From Sphingomonadales bacterium (GTDB taxonomy: Bacteria; Pseudomonadota; Alphaproteobacteria; Sphingomonadales; Sphingomonadaceae): a DNA stretch of 64,000 nt. Below, piece after piece: positions 8,123 through 16,376 of this stretch (its first letter is position 1; each line of letters begins with the position of its first letter). The stretch lies in contig JAACPW010000009.1 in NCBI GenBank assembly GCA_009995225.1, forward strand, positions 62,001 to 126,000, written 5' to 3'. A program made the position numbers and the translations under genes. The notes under the pieces were generated by a model. The model was not told the DNA's origin and did not search any database. It saw only the letters and a program-made list of their open reading frames with translations.

Positions 8123-9250
8123 CTAGAGCAGCGAAAGCTGCGCCGTATCGCGGGCGGGCTTTTCGCTTTCGGCGCCCTCCAGATTGCCCAGCGTCAGCCC
8201 CATCAGGCGAATCGGCCCGCGTAGCGGCAATTCCGCTTCGAGCAGCGCGCGCGACAGGCGCGCAAATTCATCCTTGCCGCTCACGTAATCTGGCGCCGAT
8301 GTGCTGCGCGTGATGATGTGGAAATCGGTAAACTTCAATTTCAGCGTCACGGTGCGGCCCCGTGCGCTCGCGGCTTCGATCCGGTCCCAGACGATGTCGA
8401 TGATCGTCTCCAACGTATTGCGCAAGCCAGCGCCGCTGCCGATATCCTCGCTGAAGGTTCGCTCCCCGCCTACCGATTTGCGCACCCGGTGCGCGGCGAC
8501 AGGCCGCAGGTCGATGCCGCGGGCGGCGCGGAACAGGTAATCGGCCATGCTGCTGAAGTGCTGGCGCAGGAACGTGATGTCCTTGGCCGCCAGGTCTGCC
8601 CCGGTCGCGATGCCTAGCTTCTGCATTCGCTCTTCCGCCTTGGGGCCAACCCCGTGGAAACGCCGGATCGGCAGTCCCGCCACAAATGCCGCGCCTTCGC
8701 CGGGGCGGATGACGCACAGCCCATCGGGCTTGTTCTGATCACTGGCGAGCTTGGCGAGGAACTTGTTGTAACTCACCCCCGCGCTGGCGGTCAGCCGGGT
8801 CTTGGCGCGGATTTCCTGCCGGATCAGCGTGGCAATGCGCGTGGCGCTGCCGATGCCCAGCTTGTCTTCGGTGACATCCAGATAGGCTTCATCCAGGCTC
8901 AGGGGCTCGATGATGGGCGTGTAATGCTCGAACACCCGGCGGATCTGGCGGCTGGCCTCCTTGTAGGCATCGAAGCGCGGCCGCACGAAGATGAGATGGG
9001 GGCACAACCGGCTGGCGGTGACCGACGGCATGGCGCTGCGCACGCCGAACACGCGCGCTTCGTAGCTCGCGGCGGCCACCACGCCGCGCCCGCCCGAGCC
9101 TCCGACCGCGACAGGCTTGCCCTTCAACGAGGGATCGTCGCGCTGTTCGACGCTGGCGAAGAAGGCATCCATGTCGACATGGATGATCTTGCGCAGGCCG
9201 CTTGGCCCGCTGCCGTGTCCGTCATCCTCGTCCGGGTTGCGCGAAACCAT
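8123..9250 (-). CDS. dinB: DNA polymerase IV (Y-family)
   Basis: About 375 residues. The catalytic motifs HVDMDAFFASVEQ near the N-terminus and SLDEAYLDV in the palm are intact, followed by helix-hairpin-helix DNA-binding (PIRRFHGVGPKAEERM) and the little-finger domain (VGGERTFSEDI). It performs translesion synthesis. The start at 9250 (MVSRNP) is chosen over the ATG at 9289, which would add a poor basic extension. No beta-clamp motif QLxLF is perfect, but the tail QLSLL fits that role. No LexA box was recognised. Confidence 0.95.
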   Translation of the reverse strand: MVSRNPDEDDGHGSGPSGLRKIIHVDMDAFFASVEQRDDPSLKGKPVAVGGSGGRGVVAAASYEARVFGVRSAMPSVTASRLCPHLIFVRPRFDAYKEASRQIRRVFEHYTPIIEPLSLDEAYLDVTEDKLGIGSATRIATLIRQEIRAKTRLTASAGVSYNKFLAKLASDQNKPDGLCVIRPGEGAAFVAGLPIRRFHGVGPKAEERMQKLGIATGADLAAKDITFLRQHFSSMADYLFRAARGIDLRPVAAHRVRKSVGGERTFSEDIGSGAGLRNTLETIIDIVWDRIEAASARGRTVTLKLKFTDFHIITRSTSAPDYVSGKDEFARLSRALLEAELPLRGPIRLMGLTLGNLEGAESEKPARDTAQLSLL

Positions 9251-9378
9251 GACGCACCAATAGCGCCGCGTGCGCACACAAGGAACCACGGCACGGAACC
9301 TTTGTTGCTCCCATCACTTTTCTGCACATGCGAAAAGAAGTCTGGGCAAGTGCCGAGCCATTGGGCAAGGGAATGGAT

Positions 9379-10653
9379 ATGGCGAGCCAGGCATCTTCGT
9401 CCGTTGCTGCGGCGCACAAACCGCTGGGTGAGCGCGAGCTTATCTGGATGATGGCGATGCTGATGGCATTGCAAGCATTCGGCATCGACGCGATCCTTCC
9501 GGCGCTTAATCGGCTTGCGGCGGCGTTGTCGGTGGAAGGCAATGACCGGCAATTCGTGATCGGCGCCTATTTGCTGGCCTCGGGTATCGGCGCGCTGGTG
9601 CCAGGTGCATTGGCGGACCGATTTGGCCGTCGCCCGATCCTGCTGTGCTCGATTGCGGCCTATATCGCGCTGTCTTTGGCGAGCGCGCTGGCCAGCACCT
9701 TTACCGAATTGATCACCATTCGGGCGATGCAGGGGTTTTTTGGCGCGGCAATCATCGCGTTGCCGCCTGCCATCATCCGCGACCGCGTCGGCGGCGACAA
9801 GATGGCCCGGATGATGAGCCTGATCTTTGTGATCTTTCTCATGGTGCCGGCGATTGCGCCCACGCTTGGCGAATTGATCCTGCTGGTGGCTGATTGGCGC
9901 GCGATCTTTGCCGCCATGGCGATACAGGGCGTGGTGATCGGCGCGTGGGTGTATTTCCGGCTGCCGGAAAGCCTGTCGCCCGAAAATCGCCAGAAGATCG
10001 AAGTTCGCGCAATCGCCGGCAATATGGGCACAGCCCTGAGCCTGCGCAGCGTGGTGGGTTACGTCTTCGGCAGCGCGCTGGTGTTTGGCGCGCTGTTCGG
10101 CTTCATCAATTCCTCGCAGCAATTGATTTCCGAAACCTTTGGCGCGGGCGATATCTTCCCGCAGATCTTCGGCATCTGCGCAGGATCGATGGCGATTGCC
10201 AGTTGGTCCAATTCGCGCATTGTCGAACGGTTCGGCGCGCGCCGGGTGAGCCATACGGCCCTGTTTGCCTTTATCGCGGTGGCCTCGTTGCAGGTGATTT
10301 TCGCCTTCCGGGATAATGAAAGCCTGTGGCTGTTCGTTCCGATGATGGCGATCAATATGGCGTTGCTGGGCTTTATCGGCAGCAATTTCGGCGCGATTGC
10401 CATGAACCCGTTTTTCGCCATCGCAGGCGCGGCCAGTTCGGCGCACGGGTTCGTGCGTATGACTATGGCGGCGGTTCTGGGCGCCGGTATCGGTTATGCG
10501 TTTGATGGCACCGCGCGTCCACTGGCGCTCGCGTTGCTGGCAAGCGGCATTGCCTGTCTGCTGCTGGTGCTGTTCAGCGAAAAGGGAAAGCTGTTCGGGG
10601 CTTCGTCGCCCGACATGGCCGAAGGGCAAAAGGCCGCGAAGGTGTTTGAGTAG
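9379..10653 (+). CDS. Bcr/CflA-type multidrug efflux MFS transporter
   Basis: A 12-segment inner-membrane exporter of about 424 residues. The conserved MFS motif GALADRFGRRPILL lies between segments 2 and 3, and the first helix has DAILPALNRLAA, as in Bcr/CflA drug:proton antiporters. The ATG at 9379 has AAGGGA at the right distance (6 bases). The in-frame ATGs at 9328 and 9373 lack a site. It is divergent from dinB and convergent with the carboxylase gene, which ends 3 bases away. The substrate is unknown. Confidence 0.88.
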   Translation: MASQASSSVAAAHKPLGERELIWMMAMLMALQAFGIDAILPALNRLAAALSVEGNDRQFVIGAYLLASGIGALVPGALADRFGRRPILLCSIAAYIALSLASALASTFTELITIRAMQGFFGAAIIALPPAIIRDRVGGDKMARMMSLIFVIFLMVPAIAPTLGELILLVADWRAIFAAMAIQGVVIGAWVYFRLPESLSPENRQKIEVRAIAGNMGTALSLRSVVGYVFGSALVFGALFGFINSSQQLISETFGAGDIFPQIFGICAGSMAIASWSNSRIVERFGARRVSHTALFAFIAVASLQVIFAFRDNESLWLFVPMMAINMALLGFIGSNFGAIAMNPFFAIAGAASSAHGFVRMTMAAVLGAGIGYAFDGTARPLALALLASGIACLLLVLFSEKGKLFGASSPDMAEGQKAAKVFE

Positions 10654-10656
10654 CGG

Positions 10657-12210
10657 TCAGCCGTCGCTGTCCAACCGCCGCCACGCGAGGCCTGCAAATT
10701 CGCACAGCAGAGGCCGCGTATCGCGCGGGTCGATGATGTCCTCGACATTGAATCGCTCGGCTGAGCGGAAGGGCGATGTGACTTTCGCCAAGCGTTCGCG
10801 GATTTCGTCGAGCAGCGCCTGCGGATCGTCTGAAGCCTCCAGTTCCGCCTTGTAGGCGACCTCCAGCCCGCCCGCGATGGGCAGGCTCCCCCAGTCGCCG
10901 CTCGGCCAGCAATAGCGGTACTGGTAGCGTTCGGCGTTGCTCATCGCGCTGCCCGCAATGCCATAGGCGCGGCGCAGGACCACGCTGGCGAGCGGCACGG
11001 TCGCGCGGTAGATCGCGTTCATCGCGTGGACGCCGTAGCGGATCGTCCCCGCCATTTCCGCCTCGCGCCCGATCATGAAGCCGGGGTTGTCGACGAGGTG
11101 GACGATGGGCAGGCGGAACTGGTCGGCAAGGCGCACGAAGCGTTCGACCTTCTCGGACGTCTTGGCTTCCCACGATCCGCCCAGATAGCTGGGGTCGCTG
11201 GCGATGACGCAGACCGGCCAGCCATCGAGCCGCGCCAGCGCGGTAATCGCGGCGCGGCCCCAGTGGCGGCCCATTTCGAACACGGTGCCGTGATCGAACA
11301 CCATGTCGAGGCAACGGCGCATCGAATAGACCTGCTTGTCCTCGCGCGGCACGAGGCTGAGCAGCGCCTCCTCTCGTCGGTCAGCGGGGTCGTCGCAGGC
11401 GGCACGGCGCGCAGGCTGGCCGACATATTCGGGCATGAAGCTCAGGAAATGCCGCGCGCGGGCGATGGCTTCGGCCTCGCTGGCCACCTCGTCATCCACC
11501 ACCCCGTTGCGGGTGTGGATCGCGCTGCCGCCGAGCGCCTCCTTGGCCTCCTCGTGATTGGCCGCGCCGCCCTTGTAAGCCTCGCCCAAGCCATCGACCA
11601 CGGCGGGGCCAGCGGCGAAGATCTGGCTGAGGCCCTTGACCATGATCGAATAGTGGCTGGCGACTGTGCGCGCCGCGCCGAGGCCTGCCGCCGGGCCGAG
11701 CGCGAGCGCGACTACCGGCACGGTGTCGAGATTGGTCACCACATCGCCCCAGCCGGGCACGGCAGGGATATAGGTCGCGCCGATCTGTTCGAGCGTCTTG
11801 ACGCTGCCGCCGCCGCCTGTCCCGTCGATCATGCGGATGATCGGGAGCTTCAACTGATGCGCCATCATCTCGGCCTGCACCATCTTGCGCGCGATGCCTG
11901 CGTCCGCCGCGCCGCCGCGGATGGTGAAATCGTCGGCGGTGGCGACCACCGGGCGGCCGTTGATCGTGGCCTTGCCGAACAGGAAGGGGGCGGGGGTTAC
12001 GCTCGCGAGGTCGCCATTGGCGTCATACTTCGCGCTGCCTGCGATCTTGCCGATCTCGCGGAAGGAGCCTTCGTCGCACAGCGCCGCCAGCCGCGCGCGG
12101 GCATCCATCTTGCCGCGCCCGTGCTGCCGCGCAACCTTGTCCGCGCCGCCCATCTGCTCCGCGAGTGCTTCGCGTTGCCGCAGTTCTTCGAGTTCTTTCT
12201 GCCAGCCCAA
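10657..12210 (-). CDS. Acyl-CoA carboxylase, carboxyltransferase (beta) subunit; proposed TTG start
   Basis: A roughly 517-residue biotin-dependent carboxyltransferase with two crotonase-fold halves: TADDFTIRGGAADA and GTGGGGSVKTLE in the N half, CVIASDPSYLGGSW and VDNPGFMIG in the C half. It transfers CO2 from biotin to an acyl-CoA (propionyl, methylcrotonyl or related). The frame is open to 12348, but upstream codons translate a dispersed palindrome. A GAGGAG site (12222-12217) lies 6 bases before TTG at 12210, giving the N-terminus (M)GWQKELEELRQREALAEQMGG that family members share. An ATG at 12246 within the repeat is the alternative. It pairs with the biotin subunit upstream. Confidence 0.88.
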   Translation of the reverse strand: MGWQKELEELRQREALAEQMGGADKVARQHGRGKMDARARLAALCDEGSFREIGKIAGSAKYDANGDLASVTPAPFLFGKATINGRPVVATADDFTIRGGAADAGIARKMVQAEMMAHQLKLPIIRMIDGTGGGGSVKTLEQIGATYIPAVPGWGDVVTNLDTVPVVALALGPAAGLGAARTVASHYSIMVKGLSQIFAAGPAVVDGLGEAYKGGAANHEEAKEALGGSAIHTRNGVVDDEVASEAEAIARARHFLSFMPEYVGQPARRAACDDPADRREEALLSLVPREDKQVYSMRRCLDMVFDHGTVFEMGRHWGRAAITALARLDGWPVCVIASDPSYLGGSWEAKTSEKVERFVRLADQFRLPIVHLVDNPGFMIGREAEMAGTIRYGVHAMNAIYRATVPLASVVLRRAYGIAGSAMSNAERYQYRYCWPSGDWGSLPIAGGLEVAYKAELEASDDPQALLDEIRERLAKVTSPFRSAERFNVEDIIDPRDTRPLLCEFAGLAWRRLDSDG

Positions 12211-12218
12211 CGCCCACT

Positions 12219-12315
12219 CCTCGTCATGCTGAACTTGTTTCAGCATCCATCCCTCGGCTTCAAGCCAAGGTGTTTGGTGCGAAATGGACCCTGAAACAAG
12301 TTCAGGGTGACGAGG
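12219..12315. repeat. Dispersed palindromic repeat between carboxylase genes
   Basis: Outer arms of about 24 bases (12219-12242 and 12292-12315) are near-perfect inverted copies, differing at two positions, and surround a roughly 49-base centre that is itself partly self-complementary (GGCTTCAAGCC). Translations of such units give HPELVSGS and LKQVQHD, peptides met repeatedly in sphingomonad genomes. It fills the gap between the biotin-subunit stop and the beta-subunit start, and its edge supplies the GAGG of the beta-subunit Shine-Dalgarno. Confidence 0.8.
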
Positions 12316-12320
12316 GGGGT

Positions 12321-14258
12321 TTATTCGGACTGTGGCACCACCCGGCACAACACCGTGTCGACCTGCACCTGCCCGCCCGCGCTGACGCTCAGCCCCTCGA
12401 TCACCCCGTCGAAGGGGGCGGTGAGGGCGTGTTCCATCTTCATCGCCTCGAGCACGATGAGGCGCTGCCCGGCGGTGACGGCCTGCCCCTCGCTGACATC
12501 GACCGCGATGACCTTGCCCGGCATCGGCGCGATGATCGCGCCATCGGCGGCGGAGGCTTGGCCGGTGCCGTCATACCGAGCGTCGTTCAGAATGAATGTC
12601 GCGCCGAGATCATCGACTAGCCAGCCATGATCGACACGTTCCGTCCATCGCGAAGCTCCCGAAAAATCGGGGTCGTAGGCGACCGCGTAGGTGGTGCGGC
12701 CATCGGTCAAAGCATAGGTGGGTGGAACCGGATCGGCATTAAGGCGCGTGCCGATCTGCGCCGTCCATGCCGATTTGCTGCGGCCATCCTCCGAAACGTA
12801 GATGGTCTCCCGCGACACGCCCCGCGCGGCGTCAAACGCCAGTTCGGCTACGTTTTGCAGCGCGTTCTCACTCGGCTCGTGGGGTTGAACCAGTTCTTCA
12901 AGGTTGCGTTCAATTAGACCCGTGTCGAGATCGGCAGAGCGAAACGCCTTGTTCTCCAAGCATGCAATCAGGAAGCGGGCATTGTTGCGCACAGGCCAGC
13001 AGGTCATCGTCGAGCAAGCCAGCGCGAGACTTTTTGCGGCGGCTTCCCGGTCCTCGGCATGGACGATTATCTTGGCGATCATGGGGTCGTAGAAAGGGGA
13101 AATCTCGTCGTGCTTTTCGACCCCGGTTTCCGCGCGGACTTTGCGAGTCCGGGTTGAGCTTGGCAGGTGGAAATAAATCAGTTTGCCGGTGCTGGGCAGG
13201 AAACCGGCTGCCGGATCCTCGGCATAGAGCCGAGCTTCAATCGCATGGCCATTGATCGACAGCTCGTCCTGCCGCTTGGGCAACGCCTCCCCGCTCGCCA
13301 CGCGCAATTGCCATTCGACCAGATCAACCCCGGTGATTTCCTCGGTGACGGGGTGTTCCACCTGAAGCCGGGTGTTCATCTCCATGAAGAAGATGCGGTC
13401 GGCGCGCAGGCCTTCGCTGGCGTCGGCGATGAATTCGATCGTGCCTGCGCCCTCGTAATCGACCGCCTTGGCGGCGCGCACGGCGGCGGCACAGATGGCC
13501 TCGCGGGTGCTCTCGTCCATGCCGGGTGCGGGGGCTTCCTCGATCACTTTCTGGTGGCGGCGCTGGAGCGAGCAGTCGCGTTCGAACAGGTGGACGACGT
13601 TGCCGTGGCTGTCGCCGAACACCTGCACCTCGATATGGCGGGGCGAGGTGATCCATTTTTCGAGCAGCACCTCGTCATTGCTGAAAGACGCCTTGGCCTC
13701 ACGGCGGCAGCTTGCCAGCATCTCGGCGAAATCCGCCGGGGCATCAACCTTGCGCATCCCCTTGCCGCCGCCGCCTGCGACCGCCTTGATGAGGACGGGA
13801 TAGCCGATCGCCTCGGCCTCATTGGTCAGGCGTTCCAGCGATTGATCCGCGCCGAGATAGCCTGGGGTGACGGGAACGCCCGCCTCGATCATGCGCGCCT
13901 TGGCTGCGTCCTTGAGGCCCATGGCGCGGATGCTGGCGGGCTTGGGGCCAACCCAGATCAACCCCGCGTCGATCACCGTCTGGGCAAAGTCGGCGTTCTC
14001 CGACAGGAACCCGTAGCCCGGATGCACCGCGTCCGCGCCGGTCGCTTGCGCCGCTGCGATGATCTTCGCGCCGACCAGATAGCTCTGCGCAGCGGGCGAG
14101 GGGCCGATATGCACGCTCTCGTCGGCGCTTCGCACATGCAGCGCCTTGGCATCGGCATCCGAATAGACCGCGACCGTCGCCACGCCCATCGCGCGGGCGG
14201 TGCGGATGATGCGGCAGGCAATCTCGCCGCGATTGGCGATCAGGAGTTTGGTGATCAT
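12321..14258 (-). CDS. Acyl-CoA carboxylase, biotin carboxylase/biotin carrier (alpha) subunit
   Basis: A 645-residue subunit of the methylcrotonyl/propionyl/geranyl-CoA carboxylase group. The biotin carboxylase domain starts at residue 1 (KLLIANRGEIACRII), with the ATP-grasp glycine loop KAVAGGGGKGM near 160 and the active-site EMNTRLQVEHPVTE near 290. The C-terminus is a biotin carrier with EAMKMEH, whose Lys carries biotin. It makes carboxybiotin for the beta subunit downstream. The exact acyl-CoA is uncertain; no acyl-CoA mutase or enoyl hydratase is adjacent. Transcription runs from the crt side but is separated by a large hairpin. Confidence 0.93.
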   Translation of the reverse strand: MITKLLIANRGEIACRIIRTARAMGVATVAVYSDADAKALHVRSADESVHIGPSPAAQSYLVGAKIIAAAQATGADAVHPGYGFLSENADFAQTVIDAGLIWVGPKPASIRAMGLKDAAKARMIEAGVPVTPGYLGADQSLERLTNEAEAIGYPVLIKAVAGGGGKGMRKVDAPADFAEMLASCRREAKASFSNDEVLLEKWITSPRHIEVQVFGDSHGNVVHLFERDCSLQRRHQKVIEEAPAPGMDESTREAICAAAVRAAKAVDYEGAGTIEFIADASEGLRADRIFFMEMNTRLQVEHPVTEEITGVDLVEWQLRVASGEALPKRQDELSINGHAIEARLYAEDPAAGFLPSTGKLIYFHLPSSTRTRKVRAETGVEKHDEISPFYDPMIAKIIVHAEDREAAAKSLALACSTMTCWPVRNNARFLIACLENKAFRSADLDTGLIERNLEELVQPHEPSENALQNVAELAFDAARGVSRETIYVSEDGRSKSAWTAQIGTRLNADPVPPTYALTDGRTTYAVAYDPDFSGASRWTERVDHGWLVDDLGATFILNDARYDGTGQASAADGAIIAPMPGKVIAVDVSEGQAVTAGQRLIVLEAMKMEHALTAPFDGVIEGLSVSAGGQVQVDTVLCRVVPQSE

Positions 14259-14295
14259 GGGGGTGGGGTTAATCCAGCTTCCCGCAAAAGAAAAC

Positions 14296-14384
14296 CGTTC
14301 GCCCTGAGCTTGTCGAAGGGCTGCCCTTCTTTTTGACTGACGTGCTGGGCAAAAAGCAGTGCTTCGACAAGCTCAGCACGAACG
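14296..14384 (-). terminator. Large palindromic repeat acting as probable terminator of the crt operon
   Basis: Inverted arms at 14296-14319 and 14361-14384 (about 24 bases, one short mismatch run) carry the ALSLSKG/FDKLRT-type dispersed repeat of sphingomonads. On the minus strand the hairpin is followed by GGTTTTCTTTTGC, a T-rich tract, and it lies 9 bases after the crtB stop. That suggests a repeat recruited as a terminator between crtB and the carboxylase gene. Confidence 0.65.
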
Positions 14385-14392
14385 CAGAAGGA

Positions 14393-15346
14393 TCAGTTCT
14401 GCGGCCGGTAATCCGCAATCCCCCAGTCGATCCCGCCCTGCGGCATCTTCTCGCGGTTGATCAGCGCCGAAAGGAACGCGCGCACGCCATACAGCGCCTT
14501 TTCCCCGCGCGGTACATAGGTGCGGCTGGTCCAGGCCTCGGGCCCGCGCTTGCGCACCTTGCGCCCGATCGCGCCATAGATGCGCGCGGCGGACAACACC
14601 GCCCAGCGACTGCGGAAGGGAAGCTTGGCCGCACCCACACGCGCCGCCGCCTCGTGCTTTTCCACCAGCGTCACCAGCTTCGCGGCCATCGCGGCCAGTT
14701 CCTTGCGGTGGTGCGGTTTGGTGTGCTGGCCGGGCTCGATATCCTGTTCGACCAGCCAGATTTCGGGGAGATAACAGCGGCCCACGGCATCGTCTTCCAC
14801 GATATCGCGAGCGATGTTTGAAAGCTGGAAGGCCAGCCCCAGATCATTGGCGCGGTCGAGCGTTTCCTGATCGTGCGGATCGACGCCCATCACCACCGCC
14901 ATCATCACGCCCACCGCGCCCGCCACGTGGTAGCAATAGCGCAGCATGTCGGCTTCGGTACGCGGACGCCAGTCTTCGGCGTCCAATTGGAAACCGGCGA
15001 TGACATCCTCGGCCATCTGCGGGGTCAGACCCACTTCGGCGGCGACCACGCCCAAAGCGTCGAAGGCCGGATCGCCGGTCGGCTTCCCTTGGAACGCCAA
15101 TGCCGTGAGGCGGCGGATGCGGGCAAGGCGTTCGGCAAGGTCGGACTGGTCGCCCAATTCGCCGCCCATCTCCTGATTGTCGGCAATGTCGTCCGCCCTG
15201 CGGCACCAGGCGTACAGCAGCCACGCCCGCTCGCGGGTTTCCTTGTCGAACAGGCGCGCAGCAGCGGAAAAGCTTTGCGATCCGCGCTTGATCGATTGCC
15301 GCGCGTAGTCGACCAGCGCGGCACGGGTGACGGGATCGACCGGCAT
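14393..15346 (-). CDS. crtB: Phytoene synthase
   Basis: A 317-residue squalene/phytoene synthase fold enzyme condensing two geranylgeranyl-PP into phytoene. The first aspartate-rich motif is RRADDIADNQ near residue 50, the second is NIARDIVEDD near 170, and QLSNIARD is diagnostic. It is last in the minus-strand operon crtY-crtI-small secreted protein-LOG-crtB, starting 9 bases after the LOG stop. Length is normal. Confidence 0.95.
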   Translation of the reverse strand: MPVDPVTRAALVDYARQSIKRGSQSFSAAARLFDKETRERAWLLYAWCRRADDIADNQEMGGELGDQSDLAERLARIRRLTALAFQGKPTGDPAFDALGVVAAEVGLTPQMAEDVIAGFQLDAEDWRPRTEADMLRYCYHVAGAVGVMMAVVMGVDPHDQETLDRANDLGLAFQLSNIARDIVEDDAVGRCYLPEIWLVEQDIEPGQHTKPHHRKELAAMAAKLVTLVEKHEAAARVGAAKLPFRSRWAVLSAARIYGAIGRKVRKRGPEAWTSRTYVPRGEKALYGVRAFLSALINREKMPQGGIDWGIADYRPQN

Positions 15347-15354
15347 GGCGAAGC

Positions 15355-15936
15355 CTACAGCTCCTCGGCCTTCATGCGGAAGATCGGCGTGTGCGGCACA
15401 TAGGCTTCCATCTTGGCGAGGAGTTCGTGAATAGACGTCGCCGCGATCAGGATGTTCTGGTGCGCGGGCCGCACGAAGCCGACCGCCGCCATCTTGGCGT
15501 TGAACGCCAGCAGATCGTCATAAAAGCCGAACGCATTGAGCAGGCCGACGGGCTTCGTATGGTAGCCAAGCTGCGACCAGCTCATCGCTTCCCACAGCTC
15601 GTCCATCGTGCCGACCCCGCCGGGGATGGTGACGAAGCCATCCGACAGGTCGGTGAACTTCTGCTTGCGTTCGTGCATCCCGCTGACGGTGACGAGTTCA
15701 TCGCAATCGTGGTTGGCGACTTCGGCTTTGACGAGGTGTTCGGGGATGATGCCGATCACCTCGCCCCCTGCGTCCTTCGCGCCCTTGGCCACCGCGCCCA
15801 TCAACCCGAGCTTGCCCCCGCCATAGACGAGGCCAATGCCGCGCCCAGCCAATTCTGCGCCGACATCATAGGCGAGCTGGATGTAACGCGGATCTTCGGG
15901 CGAGGCCGAACCGCAATAGACGGCGAGACGTTTCAT
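15355..15936 (-). CDS. LOG-family nucleoside 5'-monophosphate phosphoribohydrolase
   Basis: About 193 residues with the LOG fold. YGGGKLGLMGAVAKGA and the signature PGGVGTMDELWEA are both present. LOG enzymes cleave the base from (cytokinin) nucleoside monophosphates; bacterial members may also act on AMP. The start at 15936 is chosen because its ATG overlaps the stop of the preceding gene (ATGA). An ATG at 15957 would add seven residues. Its place inside a carotenoid operon is unexplained: no carotenoid step uses a LOG enzyme. Confidence 0.9.
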   Translation of the reverse strand: MKRLAVYCGSASPEDPRYIQLAYDVGAELAGRGIGLVYGGGKLGLMGAVAKGAKDAGGEVIGIIPEHLVKAEVANHDCDELVTVSGMHERKQKFTDLSDGFVTIPGGVGTMDELWEAMSWSQLGYHTKPVGLLNAFGFYDDLLAFNAKMAAVGFVRPAHQNILIAATSIHELLAKMEAYVPHTPIFRMKAEEL

Positions 15937-16376
15937 TCGGGAGCTTTCATTGTCCATTCCGAGCCGCAGACGTGCTTGAAAAAGGGCGCGACCCGCGCTT
16001 CGTTTTGCGCGTAGACGGGTGTGAATGGCGTTGAAAGGGTCTCTTTCTGGCTAAGCCTGATGCCGATGCCTTCTTGCGCGGCGCTGGTGCGATTGACCTC
16101 CAAGCCCGACATGGCGTTCGCTTGGCAATCAATCGCGATGCGGAAATCCACGACGACCGCCGCCTCAACCGGTTCTCCGCGCAGATAACGCACCAGCACG
16201 ACAGGATATGTCGTGCCCTCGACGTCGCCGGTGCCGCGATAGGCGACATCAAGATAAGTCGGCACCCCAGATGCGTTTGTCACTTCGATCCACTCGTGCT
16301 TGTGCCCGCCAGGCACAAGATCAGACACGGCCCCGGCCGGAGCCGCAGCCACGAGGGTGAGAGCCAACCCGATCAT
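15933..16376 (-). CDS. Small secreted protein, surface-adhesin-E-like
   Basis: 147 residues starting MIGLALTLVAAAPAGAVSD, a short signal peptide without basic residues. The mature part has two cysteines, IAIDCQ near 80 and FKHVC near 137, and a beta-rich pattern resembling the Adhesin_E-like domain seen in many small periplasmic proteins. That match is from memory and weak. Both ends overlap neighbours by 4 bases (crtI stop/this start, this stop/LOG start), so it is co-translated with the carotenoid genes. The role is unknown. Confidence 0.7.
   Translation of the reverse strand: MIGLALTLVAAAPAGAVSDLVPGGHKHEWIEVTNASGVPTYLDVAYRGTGDVEGTTYPVVLVRYLRGEPVEAAVVVDFRIAIDCQANAMSGLEVNRTSAAQEGIGIRLSQKETLSTPFTPVYAQNEARVAPFFKHVCGSEWTMKAPE

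Noticed and set aside
11026..12294. 422-codon plus-strand frame over the carboxylase beta gene
   Set aside because: His/Asp/Arg-rich shadow composition without domains; the minus strand encodes a clear carboxyltransferase.
13167..14336. 389-codon plus-strand frame over the biotin subunit gene
   Set aside because: Shadow frame that ends in the palindromic repeat; no motif, and the biotin carboxylase on the minus strand is certain.
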